Origin: Euryarchaeota archaeon UBA175 | GTDB taxonomy: Archaea > Thermoplasmatota > Poseidoniia > Poseidoniales > Thalassarchaeaceae | Length of the DNA stretch: 16,540 bases | Assembly: GCA_002497895.1 (NCBI GenBank) | Contig: DAFD01000059.1 | Coordinates: forward strand, 1-16,540 | Direction of reading: 5' to 3' | Part shown: positions 1-6,602 of the stretch, in pieces | How the letters are laid out: each line of letters starts with the position of its first letter | Position numbering within the stretch: position 1 is the stretch's first letter | The notes under the pieces: model-generated | What the model saw: the letters and a program-made list of their open reading frames with translations, nothing else | The model's database searches: none | Told to the model about the DNA's origin: nothing | Made by a program: the position numbers and the translations under genes

Positions 1-881
1 AGCGCAGTCAAATCATTGTCGATAATCCCCATCAACGAGAGATTGACTAATGTCTGATCGAGAGGGGCGTTACCCGCTCGCTCACCGACGCCGAGCGCAG
101 TTCCATGAATCACATCAGCGCCGGCTTCGACCGCGGCCAAATTATTCGCAACCCCAAGGCCGCGATCCTGATGCCCATGCCAATTCACCTCGATGTCACG
201 GCGCTTGACTCCGGCATCAGGTATCACCTCATCCTGAATGAAAGCCAGTAATTTTCGTACCCCATTCGGAGTTACATGACCACACGTATCACAAACACAG
301 ATGCGATCAGCGCCTAATTCCAGCGCGCGAGTGTAAACTGCCTTGATCTCCTCAGGCTTCGATCGTGTTGTATCTTCAGTCACGAACATCACTGGAATAT
401 CGTTGTCGAGTGCGAATGAAACAGCTTTTTCCGCAGTGCTGAGAATCCGGTCCATCGTCCAGCCCTCAGCATATTGCCGAATTGGACTTGTACCCAAGAA
501 AGCACTCGCCTGAATTTGCCGCTCGTGCTTGGCCTGTAAATCAACGAGCGGCTCAATATCACTGACAACCGTCCGCACAGCACATCCCGGTCGCAAGTCA
601 TAGCCATTCTCACCCATGTGGGAGAGCATCGCATCGATGTGGTTGACATGGAAAGGACCGGCACCAGGTAGGCCGAGATCGACCTTCTGGATTCCAAGGC
701 GTTCCATGTAATCAATGAGTTCAATCTTCTGTTCAATCGTTGGATTACGTGCACTGGGGCTTTGCAGTCCGTCACGCAGAGTTTCGTCGTCGAACCAGAC
801 GTCGTGTGGATGGTTGGCTGGGTTGCGATCGATTTCGTAATCGATGACATTCCAATCGTAGATGAGATCTTTTTCCTTCAT
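1..881 (-). CDS. LeuA/homocitrate-synthase-like DRE-TIM metallolyase (partial, C-terminus missing)
   Basis: The frame is open from an ATG at 881 to the window edge, giving 293 codons; the C-terminal part lies outside. The fold is the HMGL-like/DRE-TIM barrel that condenses acetyl-CoA (or a related acyl-CoA) with a 2-oxoacid, as in 2-isopropylmalate, homocitrate and citramalate synthases. Visible motifs are DETLRDGLQ at residues 32-40 (catalytic Arg36, metal ligand Asp37), the HGH metal pair at 235-237 followed by DRGLGVANN, and GERAGNAPLDQ at 266-276, which is the LeuA/HCS signature. The first motif is odd: LeuA, HCS and CMS have GEQ where this has GLQ, as in HMG-CoA lyases. The substrate is therefore open. 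The start is supported by a GGAGGGA Shine-Dalgarno four bases upstream. It sits 121 bases after ctaB on the same strand. Family call is firm, exact reaction is not. Confidence 0.85.
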   Translation of the reverse strand, partial: MKEKDLIYDWNVIDYEIDRNPANHPHDVWFDDETLRDGLQSPSARNPTIEQKIELIDYMERLGIQKVDLGLPGAGPFHVNHIDAMLSHMGENGYDLRPGCAVRTVVSDIEPLVDLQAKHERQIQASAFLGTSPIRQYAEGWTMDRILSTAEKAVSFALDNDIPVMFVTEDTTRSKPEEIKAVYTRALELGADRICVCDTCGHVTPNGVRKLLAFIQDEVIPDAGVKRRDIEVNWHGHQDRGLGVANNLAAVEAGADVIHGTALGVGERAGNAPLDQTLVNLSLMGIIDNDLTA

Positions 882-1002
882 GCTCTCCCTCCGCGCGAAC
901 TGCGTACTACGGCCGACGAGCGACCGCGATGGCGTTTGAGGATTTCTGGGTTTGAGGCTGTTATTTGCTTCAAACGTGCGCGAGGGAGATCTATTTTGAG
1001 GA
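882..1002 (-). promoter_or_regulatory. Leader of the LeuA-like gene with an anti-Shine-Dalgarno inverted repeat
   Basis: This 121-base gap between the ctaB stop and the LeuA-like start holds the Shine-Dalgarno GGAGGGA (minus strand, 892-886) and, about 90 bases upstream in the same transcript, CTCCCTCGCGC (988-978). The two can pair over 11 base pairs with one bulged G (GCGC-G-GAGGGAG against CTCCCTC-GCGC), which would hide the ribosome binding site. The element TTTGAGGATT (plus-strand reading) occurs at 935-944 and again at 995-1004, exactly 60 bases apart, with a third partial copy at 951-957. GTTTGA at 950-955 and TCAAAC at 970-975 could form a small hairpin. The complementarity is seen in the sequence; a regulatory role is inference. 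Confidence 0.4.
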
Positions 1003-2118
1003 TTAATTCGCAGTTTTCTTTCGGGAGTTTGCCTCGTCCCTGATAATCACGGTCGCTGCGAATATTGCTCCGAGAATAGCTCCCTCAAGTCCAGCACTGG
1101 CGGTGACTACGATTACGAACATGAGTGCAAGGTAAATCATCGAGACGAAGAAACTGCGAGCCGCGCTCGGAATTCGTCCTGCTTCGGTTCGCGGCTCGTT
1201 AGGATCGATGATGAAGACCGTTCTTGCATACCATAGGTTAACGCAAACTGCTGTTCCTCCAAAGACATAGAAAATCGTATCATGGCGGTCCATTCCACCC
1301 ATCGCGATTGGAGCAGCAAGAGCCAGCACAACTAGCAGAATCGCGTAGACCTTCATCTCCACGAGGGTACGGTCGGCGCCTTTGACGCCGGGCATCATCG
1401 GGACGCCAACCAAGTCGTACTCTTCCGAACGATAGAGGGCCAAAGCCCAGAAGTGAGGAGGAGTCCAAAGGAAAATCAGAATCAAGAGATACCACGGCAT
1501 CCAACTGCCGAGGTCGAAAACTGAAGTCGCGAGGGCTTCGGCACTGGCGGTATCGATCGAGAGTTCGCCAGCCGCTACCGCCCAACCGATTACCGGCGGC
1601 GTCGCCCCAGCTAAGCCGCCGATGACAATATTCTGCACAGAATTCCGCTTCAACCACATCGAGTAAATGAAGACGTAGAACAGAATACTGAATGCCGCCC
1701 AAAAAGCAGCAACTTCGTTACCGAATTGAACGAACCATGCCACGCCGGCGATTGATATCAATACACCAAAGGCAAGCGCTGCATTAGCACTAATCGCTCC
1801 AGTCGGAATTGGTCTATTAGCCGTCCGAGCCATGATTGGGTCGATATCCCGGTCATACCACATATTGATCGAATTCGCTCCGCCGGCGGTCAGATATCCT
1901 CCAACAAAGACGACCGCCATAGTCTGAGCCGAGTCACCCCAATTCATTCCAGAAAACCCACCAGCAGCGAGCATATCATGGCATAGAACCGCACAAAGAG
2001 CGGTTACCTGTAGCAGCACTACGACTCCTGGTTTAGTGAGAGTCAGCCAGGCACGTGCCCCGGTCGTTGGCTCTCTCATAGCACGCCCTTTGGGCGTGAG
2101 TCCTTCAATACGACTCAT
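1003..2118 (-). CDS. ctaB: Heme O synthase (protoheme IX farnesyltransferase)
   Basis: An integral membrane UbiA-family prenyltransferase that transfers a farnesyl group from farnesyl-PP to the vinyl group of heme B, giving heme O. The N-terminus carries the family's TKPGVV stretch. The first Asp-rich motif is NMWYDRDIDPIMARTANRP (roughly residues 85-103), and a second prenyl-PP motif region is YRSEEYDLVGVPMM near residue 230. The rest is a series of hydrophobic helices ending in a short basic tail. I start at the ATG at 2118 (371 codons). An in-frame TTG at 2139 and an ATG at 2079 are alternatives; none has a good Shine-Dalgarno. The gene lies just downstream of ctaA, which uses its product, so the two almost certainly form an operon feeding an A-type heme-copper oxidase. 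The family's usual length is about 280-320 aa, so this one is slightly long at both ends. Confidence 0.95.
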   Translation of the reverse strand: MSRIEGLTPKGRAMREPTTGARAWLTLTKPGVVVLLQVTALCAVLCHDMLAAGGFSGMNWGDSAQTMAVVFVGGYLTAGGANSINMWYDRDIDPIMARTANRPIPTGAISANAALAFGVLISIAGVAWFVQFGNEVAAFWAAFSILFYVFIYSMWLKRNSVQNIVIGGLAGATPPVIGWAVAAGELSIDTASAEALATSVFDLGSWMPWYLLILIFLWTPPHFWALALYRSEEYDLVGVPMMPGVKGADRTLVEMKVYAILLVVLALAAPIAMGGMDRHDTIFYVFGGTAVCVNLWYARTVFIIDPNEPRTEAGRIPSAARSFFVSMIYLALMFVIVVTASAGLEGAILGAIFAATVIIRDEANSRKKTAN

Positions 2119-2160
2119 CAGAAGATTGCCCAAACCCAAGCCTTGCTAGGAGTCAAGAAG

Positions 2161-3222
2161 TCAGTTGAGGGCCTCTGGCGAGGGCTCGTGGAGAGCGAGT
2201 GTGGATGTGGCAAGCCAAGCGGTAGCGAGGGTTAGGAAGACCAGCGAACCAATCAGAAGATGGACTAGAGAGAGTGTTTGTTGGAACAACTCAGTGTCTG
2301 GTGCCCAAGACAAAACGTAGAGTGCGCCGATGAGTAAATTCAGCAGAAAAAGTCCAGCAGCAGTCCAGATCCAATTACGCAGAATCAGGCCGTGTTGGTG
2401 CTCTTTGTTTTCCTTCCAGACGAACCAGGCCGCGATGAGTAGAGCGATTCCAACTACGGCGACAATCCATCGATGGATGACCTGAGATTGGTTGATAATA
2501 TCGACGATTTCAGGAAATAATTCCCCTTGACACAATGGCCAAGCATCGTGGCTACCGACTCCACAAACCGTGTCTGCTCCCGGTGTGGTGGAGACGAAAA
2601 CACCTGCGAATAGGGAGGCGAATGATCCGAGTCCGAGCCAAGCGATTCGCTTGTTCCAGCGCGAGGCGAGGACTGGGTCAAATTCCAGCCAGTCTGGGGT
2701 TTGACCTGAGTCTCTATTGAGGCAAAGCCAGAGCCAGATGAGTGCTAGTTCGAAGGCGAGAGCACTGGCAAGATGGAGAGCAACACTCCAGTGTTCGTTG
2801 TCTAACTCAACTGTTAGCCAGCCGAGAGCGCCTTGCCAGATGATTAGGCCGACTGCGAGAGTTGAGCCGAATTTGACTGACGCGCTCGAATCCTCTTCTC
2901 TACGGATGAGTAACCAATTGAGTAGAACAAGAGGTCCGAGTATGGCTCCGGCGAGCAGTCGATGGAACCACTCCGTGAAGATCTCGAAAGTGGTGTAACG
3001 GTGGTGCTCGCCACGAGAATCGATTTCATCGGGATTCTCTTGCCACCAAGCCTCCTGCTCTTCGGGGCTGATGTCGAAGGACCACGAACCGAAGCAAGTC
3101 GGCCAATCTGGGCAGGATTCACCAGCTTCGGAGACTCGAATGAGGCCACCGACTGCTATGACCAGAAATGTCAGTACAATCAGTGCGGCCGTCAGACGTT
3201 TCGTATTGAGACGGTCGAGCAT
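2161..3222 (-). CDS. ctaA: Heme A synthase (COX15/CtaA family)
   Basis: A membrane monooxygenase that oxidises the C8 methyl group of heme O to the formyl group of heme A. The 353-aa protein is of COX15/CtaA type, with eight probable membrane helices in two similar halves. Visible heme-ligand-type histidines sit in the expected places: His87 in EWFHR, His149 in the LHLASALAFE helix, His249 in VIHRW and His320 in LVHLLIG. Two extracellular-loop cysteine pairs are present, Cys37/Cys43 in CPDWPTC and Cys219/Cys230, as in Bacillus CtaA. The start at 3222 is chosen because GGAGG lies seven bases upstream (3230-3234). A longer frame from a GTG at 3267 would overlap the rpoK stop and lacks such a site. 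It lies between rpoK (41 bases upstream) and ctaB downstream, in one transcription unit. Confidence 0.95.
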   Translation of the reverse strand: MLDRLNTKRLTAALIVLTFLVIAVGGLIRVSEAGESCPDWPTCFGSWSFDISPEEQEAWWQENPDEIDSRGEHHRYTTFEIFTEWFHRLLAGAILGPLVLLNWLLIRREEDSSASVKFGSTLAVGLIIWQGALGWLTVELDNEHWSVALHLASALAFELALIWLWLCLNRDSGQTPDWLEFDPVLASRWNKRIAWLGLGSFASLFAGVFVSTTPGADTVCGVGSHDAWPLCQGELFPEIVDIINQSQVIHRWIVAVVGIALLIAAWFVWKENKEHQHGLILRNWIWTAAGLFLLNLLIGALYVLSWAPDTELFQQTLSLVHLLIGSLVFLTLATAWLATSTLALHEPSPEALN

Positions 3223-3263
3223 TGCTAATCCTCCAATCGGAGCGACCGCGAACGCCGGGGACC

Positions 3264-3524
3264 TCACTCATCCTTAGTGTGAGGGTCGACGTCAATTGGG
3301 ATACGGTGAGATTCATACTCCAGCATTGCTATCTTCAGAGGGTCGAGGACGAAGCGAGCCTTCGCATCCTCGGTGCCGTAGAGTTGGATAAGTTCGTCCA
3401 TGAAGTTCTCGCGGAGTTCCTCCTCCGAGACATACAACGGTGCGCCCATACTGATCTGCAGGGCTCGTGCACCGATGATTCGGGCCTTCTCGAAGCGAGT
3501 GTGCTGTCGTATGGGCTTGACCAT
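3264..3524 (-). CDS. rpoK: DNA-directed RNA polymerase subunit K (Rpo6/Rpb6-like)
   Basis: An 86-aa subunit of archaeal RNA polymerase, orthologous to eukaryotic Rpb6 and bacterial omega; it helps assemble and clamp the largest subunit. The signature [20 protein letters not shown] at residues 9-28 is nearly invariant in archaeal RpoK and is followed by the usual short second helix region ([16 protein letters not shown]). An acidic insertion, [20 protein letters not shown], between the two makes it a little longer than many archaeal copies (often about 60-80 aa). The start is the only reasonable ATG. This gene is the best lineage marker in the window: it says archaeon. It is the first gene of a probable rpoK-ctaA-ctaB run. 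Confidence 0.95.
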   Translation of the reverse strand: MVKPIRQHTRFEKARIIGARALQISMGAPLYVSEEELRENFMDELIQLYGTEDAKARFVLDPLKIAMLEYESHRIPIDVDPHTKDE

Positions 3525-3571
3525 CGGGGCGGGCGACCGGAGGCCCCCCTATTAGCCCACCGGCTGGCTCC

Positions 3572-3588
3572 CGCCCCCTATGGGGGCG
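3572..3588. terminator. GC-rich hairpin between thiolase and rpoK
   Basis: CGCCCCC at 3572-3578 and GGGGGCG at 3582-3588 form a perfect 7-bp stem around a 3-base loop. It lies in the 79-base gap between the thiolase stop and the rpoK start, both on the minus strand. A related C-rich string, CCCCCCTA, occurs at 3544-3551. No T-run follows on either strand, so it is not a typical archaeal oligo-T terminator; it may instead separate or stabilise the two messages. The structure is certain, the role is inference. Confidence 0.35.
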
Positions 3589-3603
3589 CATTAAGCGGCC
3601 TGT

Positions 3604-4761
3604 TCAAACTTCGATGAGCATGCCAACAGCGTTGCCGCCGCCAAGGCAAATGGTGACTATTCCGCGGTGACCGCCAGTGCGATTGAGCGCGTTTGTTAGC
3701 GTCATCAAACAACGCGCTCCGGTGGCACCCAGAGGATGCCCCATCGCAACTGCTCCACCGTGTGGATTGAATTTTTCATCTGGAATATCGAAGGACTTCT
3801 TCACTGCGCAAGAGGCGGCTGCAAAGGCCTCATTGTGCTCGAGGATGTCAATGTCCGCGATGGTGAGTCCGTTACGCTCGAGAAGCATCTTGACGGCTGG
3901 AATCGGCGCCGACATCACTCGGTGAGGCTCAACACCCGAGGTGACGAAGTCAACTATTCGTGCAAGCACTGGCCAACCATTCGCTGCGGCGGCTGTCTCG
4001 GATGCGATCAGCAATGCAGAGCCGCCGTCTGAGACTTGGCTGGCATTGCCGGCCGTGACTTGTCCCTCTTTATCGAAGACAGTTCTGAGGCCGGCCAAAC
4101 TCTCCACCGAAGTGTCTGTGCGGATGCCTTCATCACGGCTTAATCCGTCGATTTCAAGACACTCTTCAGCAAACCATCCTTGATCCCAGGCTTGATTGGA
4201 GAGTGTGTGTGAGCGGACTGCGAAAGCATCTGATTGTTCACGGGAGATGTCGGCCTCACGGGCAATGGTCTCTCCCGTGACTCCCATCATAGATTCATCA
4301 TAGGCATCCTTCAGTCCATCGTGGCTGAGGATGCTCGAAAGGTCACCGTAAGATATCTCATCGCCGCGACGCGCACCGCGAATGAAGTGAGGTGCATTCG
4401 ACATAGATTCCATTCCACCGGCGATTACCACATCGGCGCGTCCAGCCATGATTTCAGTCGCGCCGATCATCGCCGCCTTGAGACTGGAACCACAGACCTT
4501 GTTGACAGTCGTGCAGGGTGTCGAATAAGGCAGGCCAGCCCCGAGGGCGACCTGACGGGCGGGAGCTTGACCAGCACCCGCTTGCAATACCTGACCCATG
4601 TAGAGTTGATCGACGATACCGCTCGTGGCATCGATTGCAGCACGCTCCAGCAGCGCCTTCACAGCCAGGGTGCCGAGTTCAGTCGCTGAGTATCCCGCAA
4701 GAGCCCCACGGTAACGACCGAAGGGAGTTCGTGCGTAAGCACAGATGACGGGGGCCGACAT
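3604..4761 (-). CDS. Acetyl-CoA C-acetyltransferase (thiolase)
   Basis: A 385-aa thiolase of the bacterial AtoB/PhaA/FadA type, the usual family length. It interconverts two acetyl-CoA with acetoacetyl-CoA, or cleaves 3-ketoacyl-CoA. The nucleophilic Cys90 is in TTVNKVCGSSLKA. The C-terminal half has HNEAFAA, the GGAVAMGHPLGATGAR histidine loop, and the acid/base Cys372 in CLGGGNA, so all catalytic positions are intact. This differs from the archaeal thiolase that usually sits beside HMG-CoA synthase and a DUF35 protein; neither partner is seen here, so a role in fatty-acid or amino-acid breakdown is at least as likely as isoprenoid synthesis. It is followed by rpoK after 79 bases and preceded by the tryptophan dioxygenase 59 bases upstream. 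The 59-base gap (4762-4820) shows nothing notable. Confidence 0.93.
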   Translation of the reverse strand: MSAPVICAYARTPFGRYRGALAGYSATELGTLAVKALLERAAIDATSGIVDQLYMGQVLQAGAGQAPARQVALGAGLPYSTPCTTVNKVCGSSLKAAMIGATEIMAGRADVVIAGGMESMSNAPHFIRGARRGDEISYGDLSSILSHDGLKDAYDESMMGVTGETIAREADISREQSDAFAVRSHTLSNQAWDQGWFAEECLEIDGLSRDEGIRTDTSVESLAGLRTVFDKEGQVTAGNASQVSDGGSALLIASETAAAANGWPVLARIVDFVTSGVEPHRVMSAPIPAVKMLLERNGLTIADIDILEHNEAFAAASCAVKKSFDIPDEKFNPHGGAVAMGHPLGATGARCLMTLTNALNRTGGHRGIVTICLGGGNAVGMLIEV

Positions 4762-4820
4762 AGCAACAGCGAGACAGGTTCAGGCCTTGAAAGGTGCGAT
4801 GACTGCACCGTTGCAAGCCC

Positions 4821-5903
4821 TCAATTCTCAGCCGAATATCTGTAGAATTCCGCATTACTCAGAGCTGGGCGCAATTGCGGCTTAACGAGAATCGTACGAA
4901 CCGCCCAGAGGTCCTTGAAGATACGATATTGAGAGGTTGCATCGAGGTAATCGACGCCACTGGTTCCACCAGTTCCCATTCGGCGCCCCATGATTCGTTC
5001 AACCATACGTGCGTGTGCATGACGCCATTTTACCATCGCTTCCTCGAGTTCGACCATTGCATCAATCAGCGTGCGAGGCCAGGTTAGAAGCGGCAGTTCG
5101 CGGTATGATTCGATGAATAGTAAGCCCGCTCGTGCGCGATTTATTTCGCCATCCGGCTTGAGATATTCGATTGCAGCCTGATGCGAGGCATCGAATCTCT
5201 GGGCCGCCTGCTCTGGTGTTGAGGCTCCATAGCCTGACATACGAGCAGCCGCCTCCTTTCCAATCGCCTCGTGCGCGGCCAGATGTGAATCAACATAGGC
5301 CGCGACGACAGCATCATCATCCTCGCTTCCAGTGGTCGATCCCATAATCGGAGTTCGTGAGACCCATCGCAGAATCGAATCGAAGAGCGACGGCTTCGAT
5401 GCGGCGTCTTCGAGACGTGCGAGAATAGCCGCATCGCGCTCCGATTTGTCGGCTAACTTGCGGAATGTTGCAATTGGATCCATACCGTACAATCGGTCTT
5501 CATTCGACAAACCAAGGAGTATTTCGAATTCCCTCATCTGATAGGACTCGAAGCCAGATGCGGTGCCGAGACCATCACGGAATGTAAGGAATCCTTGCGG
5601 AGTTATGGTCTCGACAACAGCCCATTGACTCCCCATCAAGCGAAAAATCTCGGTCGTCCTACCAAGGTGGTCGACCGCCCGAGGAATATCATCCTCAGGT
5701 ACGTGATTCTGACTGAGGATGTCGCGAACTTCGGTAAGTTCGCGAATCACCTGCTTGAACCAAAGTTCGAAGGTCTGATGGACGATTATGAAGTGCATTT
5801 CGTCAGGACTGACGTTGCGGTTTTCACCTTGGAGGGAGAGTAATTCAGGTAATTGTAGGTAGTCGCCATAGGTCCAATTCCCCTCGCTGCTTGAGCCGCC
5901 CAT
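4821..5903 (-). CDS. Tryptophan 2,3-dioxygenase
   Basis: A heme enzyme that inserts O2 into L-tryptophan to make N-formylkynurenine, the first step of the kynurenine pathway. With the ATG at 5903 the protein is 360 aa. Visible family motifs are YGDYLQL near residues 12-18, FIIVHQTFELWFKQ at 38-51 (distal-pocket His42), FRDGLGTASGFESYQMRE near 108-125, the proximal heme histidine in KWRHAHARMVER (probably His295), and GTGGTSGVDYL, which binds the substrate ammonium. It is longer than bacterial enzymes (about 280 aa) because of an insertion around residues 185-255, closer to the animal size. A TTG at 5942 would add 13 residues and cannot be excluded. No kynurenine formamidase, monooxygenase or kynureninase is in the window. 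The family call is very secure; the start is not. Confidence 0.94.
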   Translation of the reverse strand: MGGSSSEGNWTYGDYLQLPELLSLQGENRNVSPDEMHFIIVHQTFELWFKQVIRELTEVRDILSQNHVPEDDIPRAVDHLGRTTEIFRLMGSQWAVVETITPQGFLTFRDGLGTASGFESYQMREFEILLGLSNEDRLYGMDPIATFRKLADKSERDAAILARLEDAASKPSLFDSILRWVSRTPIMGSTTGSEDDDAVVAAYVDSHLAAHEAIGKEAAARMSGYGASTPEQAAQRFDASHQAAIEYLKPDGEINRARAGLLFIESYRELPLLTWPRTLIDAMVELEEAMVKWRHAHARMVERIMGRRMGTGGTSGVDYLDATSQYRIFKDLWAVRTILVKPQLRPALSNAEFYRYSAEN

Positions 5904-6006
5904 GTTCCTCGGATGACTCTCCACGCTTGAATCGTTACCCAAGCCACAGTTCCGAATCCGAACCCTCTAAACCACCGAATTTAGCCGCCATTTCATGGCT
6001 GGTAGA

Positions 6007-6020
6007 TGCGGAGGTCCGCA
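6007..6020. repeat. Short palindrome in the divergent gap before the GNAT gene
   Basis: TGCGGA at 6007-6012 and TCCGCA at 6015-6020 form a perfect 6-bp inverted repeat around GG. It lies in the roughly 150-base stretch between the divergent dioxygenase and acetyltransferase genes. If the acetyltransferase starts at the upstream ATG (5995), the palindrome would be inside its coding region; if it starts at 6055, it would be in its leader, where it could act as an operator or hairpin. No convincing TATA box is seen for either gene, although TCTAAA near 5966 would suit a leaderless start at 5995. Confidence 0.3.
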
Positions 6021-6054
6021 GGAAGGTGGCGGCGACCTAAGACCAGCAACGCGT

Positions 6055-6600
6055 ATGGATGTAGAAGCCGGGCTAGAACTTTCTTTAATCGGAATGGATG
6101 ATGCATCCGAGTTATTTTCAGTAGTTGATTCCAACAGAATATACCTCAGGGAGTGGCTTCCATGGTTAGATGGAACAAAGAGTATCGAGGATGAAAACTC
6201 ATTCATCTCTATGAGTCTAGAAGAGTATGAGAAGAGAGAGGGAGTAATTTACGCTATTCGTCTAGATGGAAATATAATCGGAACTATTGGTCTGAATTGG
6301 ATTGATTGGGGAAATAAGGGATGTGGAGTTGGCTATTGGTTGGCCGAAAATCTAACCGGAAATGGTTATGTGACGAAATCTTGTATTCGATTGATGGAAC
6401 ATTGCTTCGATGACCTAAACCTACACAGATTCGTCCTCGAGGCCGCTATCGACAATGTAGCAAGCTGCGAGGTAGCAGAAAGAATAGGAATGAGATTAGA
6501 GGGGATTACCAAGGATAGGGAATGGCTCTACGACCACTATGTTGATGCCAAATTATACGCTATCACAAAACCTGAGTGGGATGAAAAGCGGTCTAAGTGA
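6055..6600 (+). CDS. GNAT family N-acetyltransferase, RimJ/RimL-like
   Basis: A 181-aa acetyl-CoA-dependent N-acetyltransferase of the RimJ/RimL group, which acetylates protein N-termini or small amines; the substrate cannot be told. Visible elements are the entry strand and helix LELSLIGMDDASELFSVV, the REWLPWLD stretch typical of RimJ/RimL, the beta-4 strand IGTIGLNWID, the acetyl-CoA loop region GVGYWLAENLTGNGYVT and the final N-VASCEVAERIGMRLEG helix-strand. The start at 6055 fits the family N-terminus; an ATG at 5995 in the same frame would add 20 glycine-rich residues from a much GC-richer stretch. Base composition is unusual: roughly 43% GC by sampling, with many AGA, ATA and TTA codons, against about 52% for neighbours, suggesting recent acquisition. 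It ends two bases before the convergent NFACT stop. Confidence 0.88.
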   Translation: MDVEAGLELSLIGMDDASELFSVVDSNRIYLREWLPWLDGTKSIEDENSFISMSLEEYEKREGVIYAIRLDGNIIGTIGLNWIDWGNKGCGVGYWLAENLTGNGYVTKSCIRLMEHCFDDLNLHRFVLEAAIDNVASCEVAERIGMRLEGITKDREWLYDHYVDAKLYAITKPEWDEKRSK

Positions 6601-6602
6601 CT

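Noticed and set aside
389..850. A 153-codon open frame on the minus strand in another frame of the LeuA-like gene
   Set aside because: It overlaps the conserved metallolyase frame completely and its translation has no recognisable domain; the metallolyase frame has the motifs and the Shine-Dalgarno.
3222..3267. Longer N-terminus for heme A synthase from a GTG at 3267
   Set aside because: It would overlap the rpoK stop, whereas a GGAGG site is correctly spaced before the ATG at 3222 and the family N-terminus fits that start.
4234..4689. A 151-codon open frame on the plus strand, antisense to the thiolase
   Set aside because: The thiolase frame carries all catalytic motifs; the antisense translation shows nothing recognisable and is expected from the codon bias.
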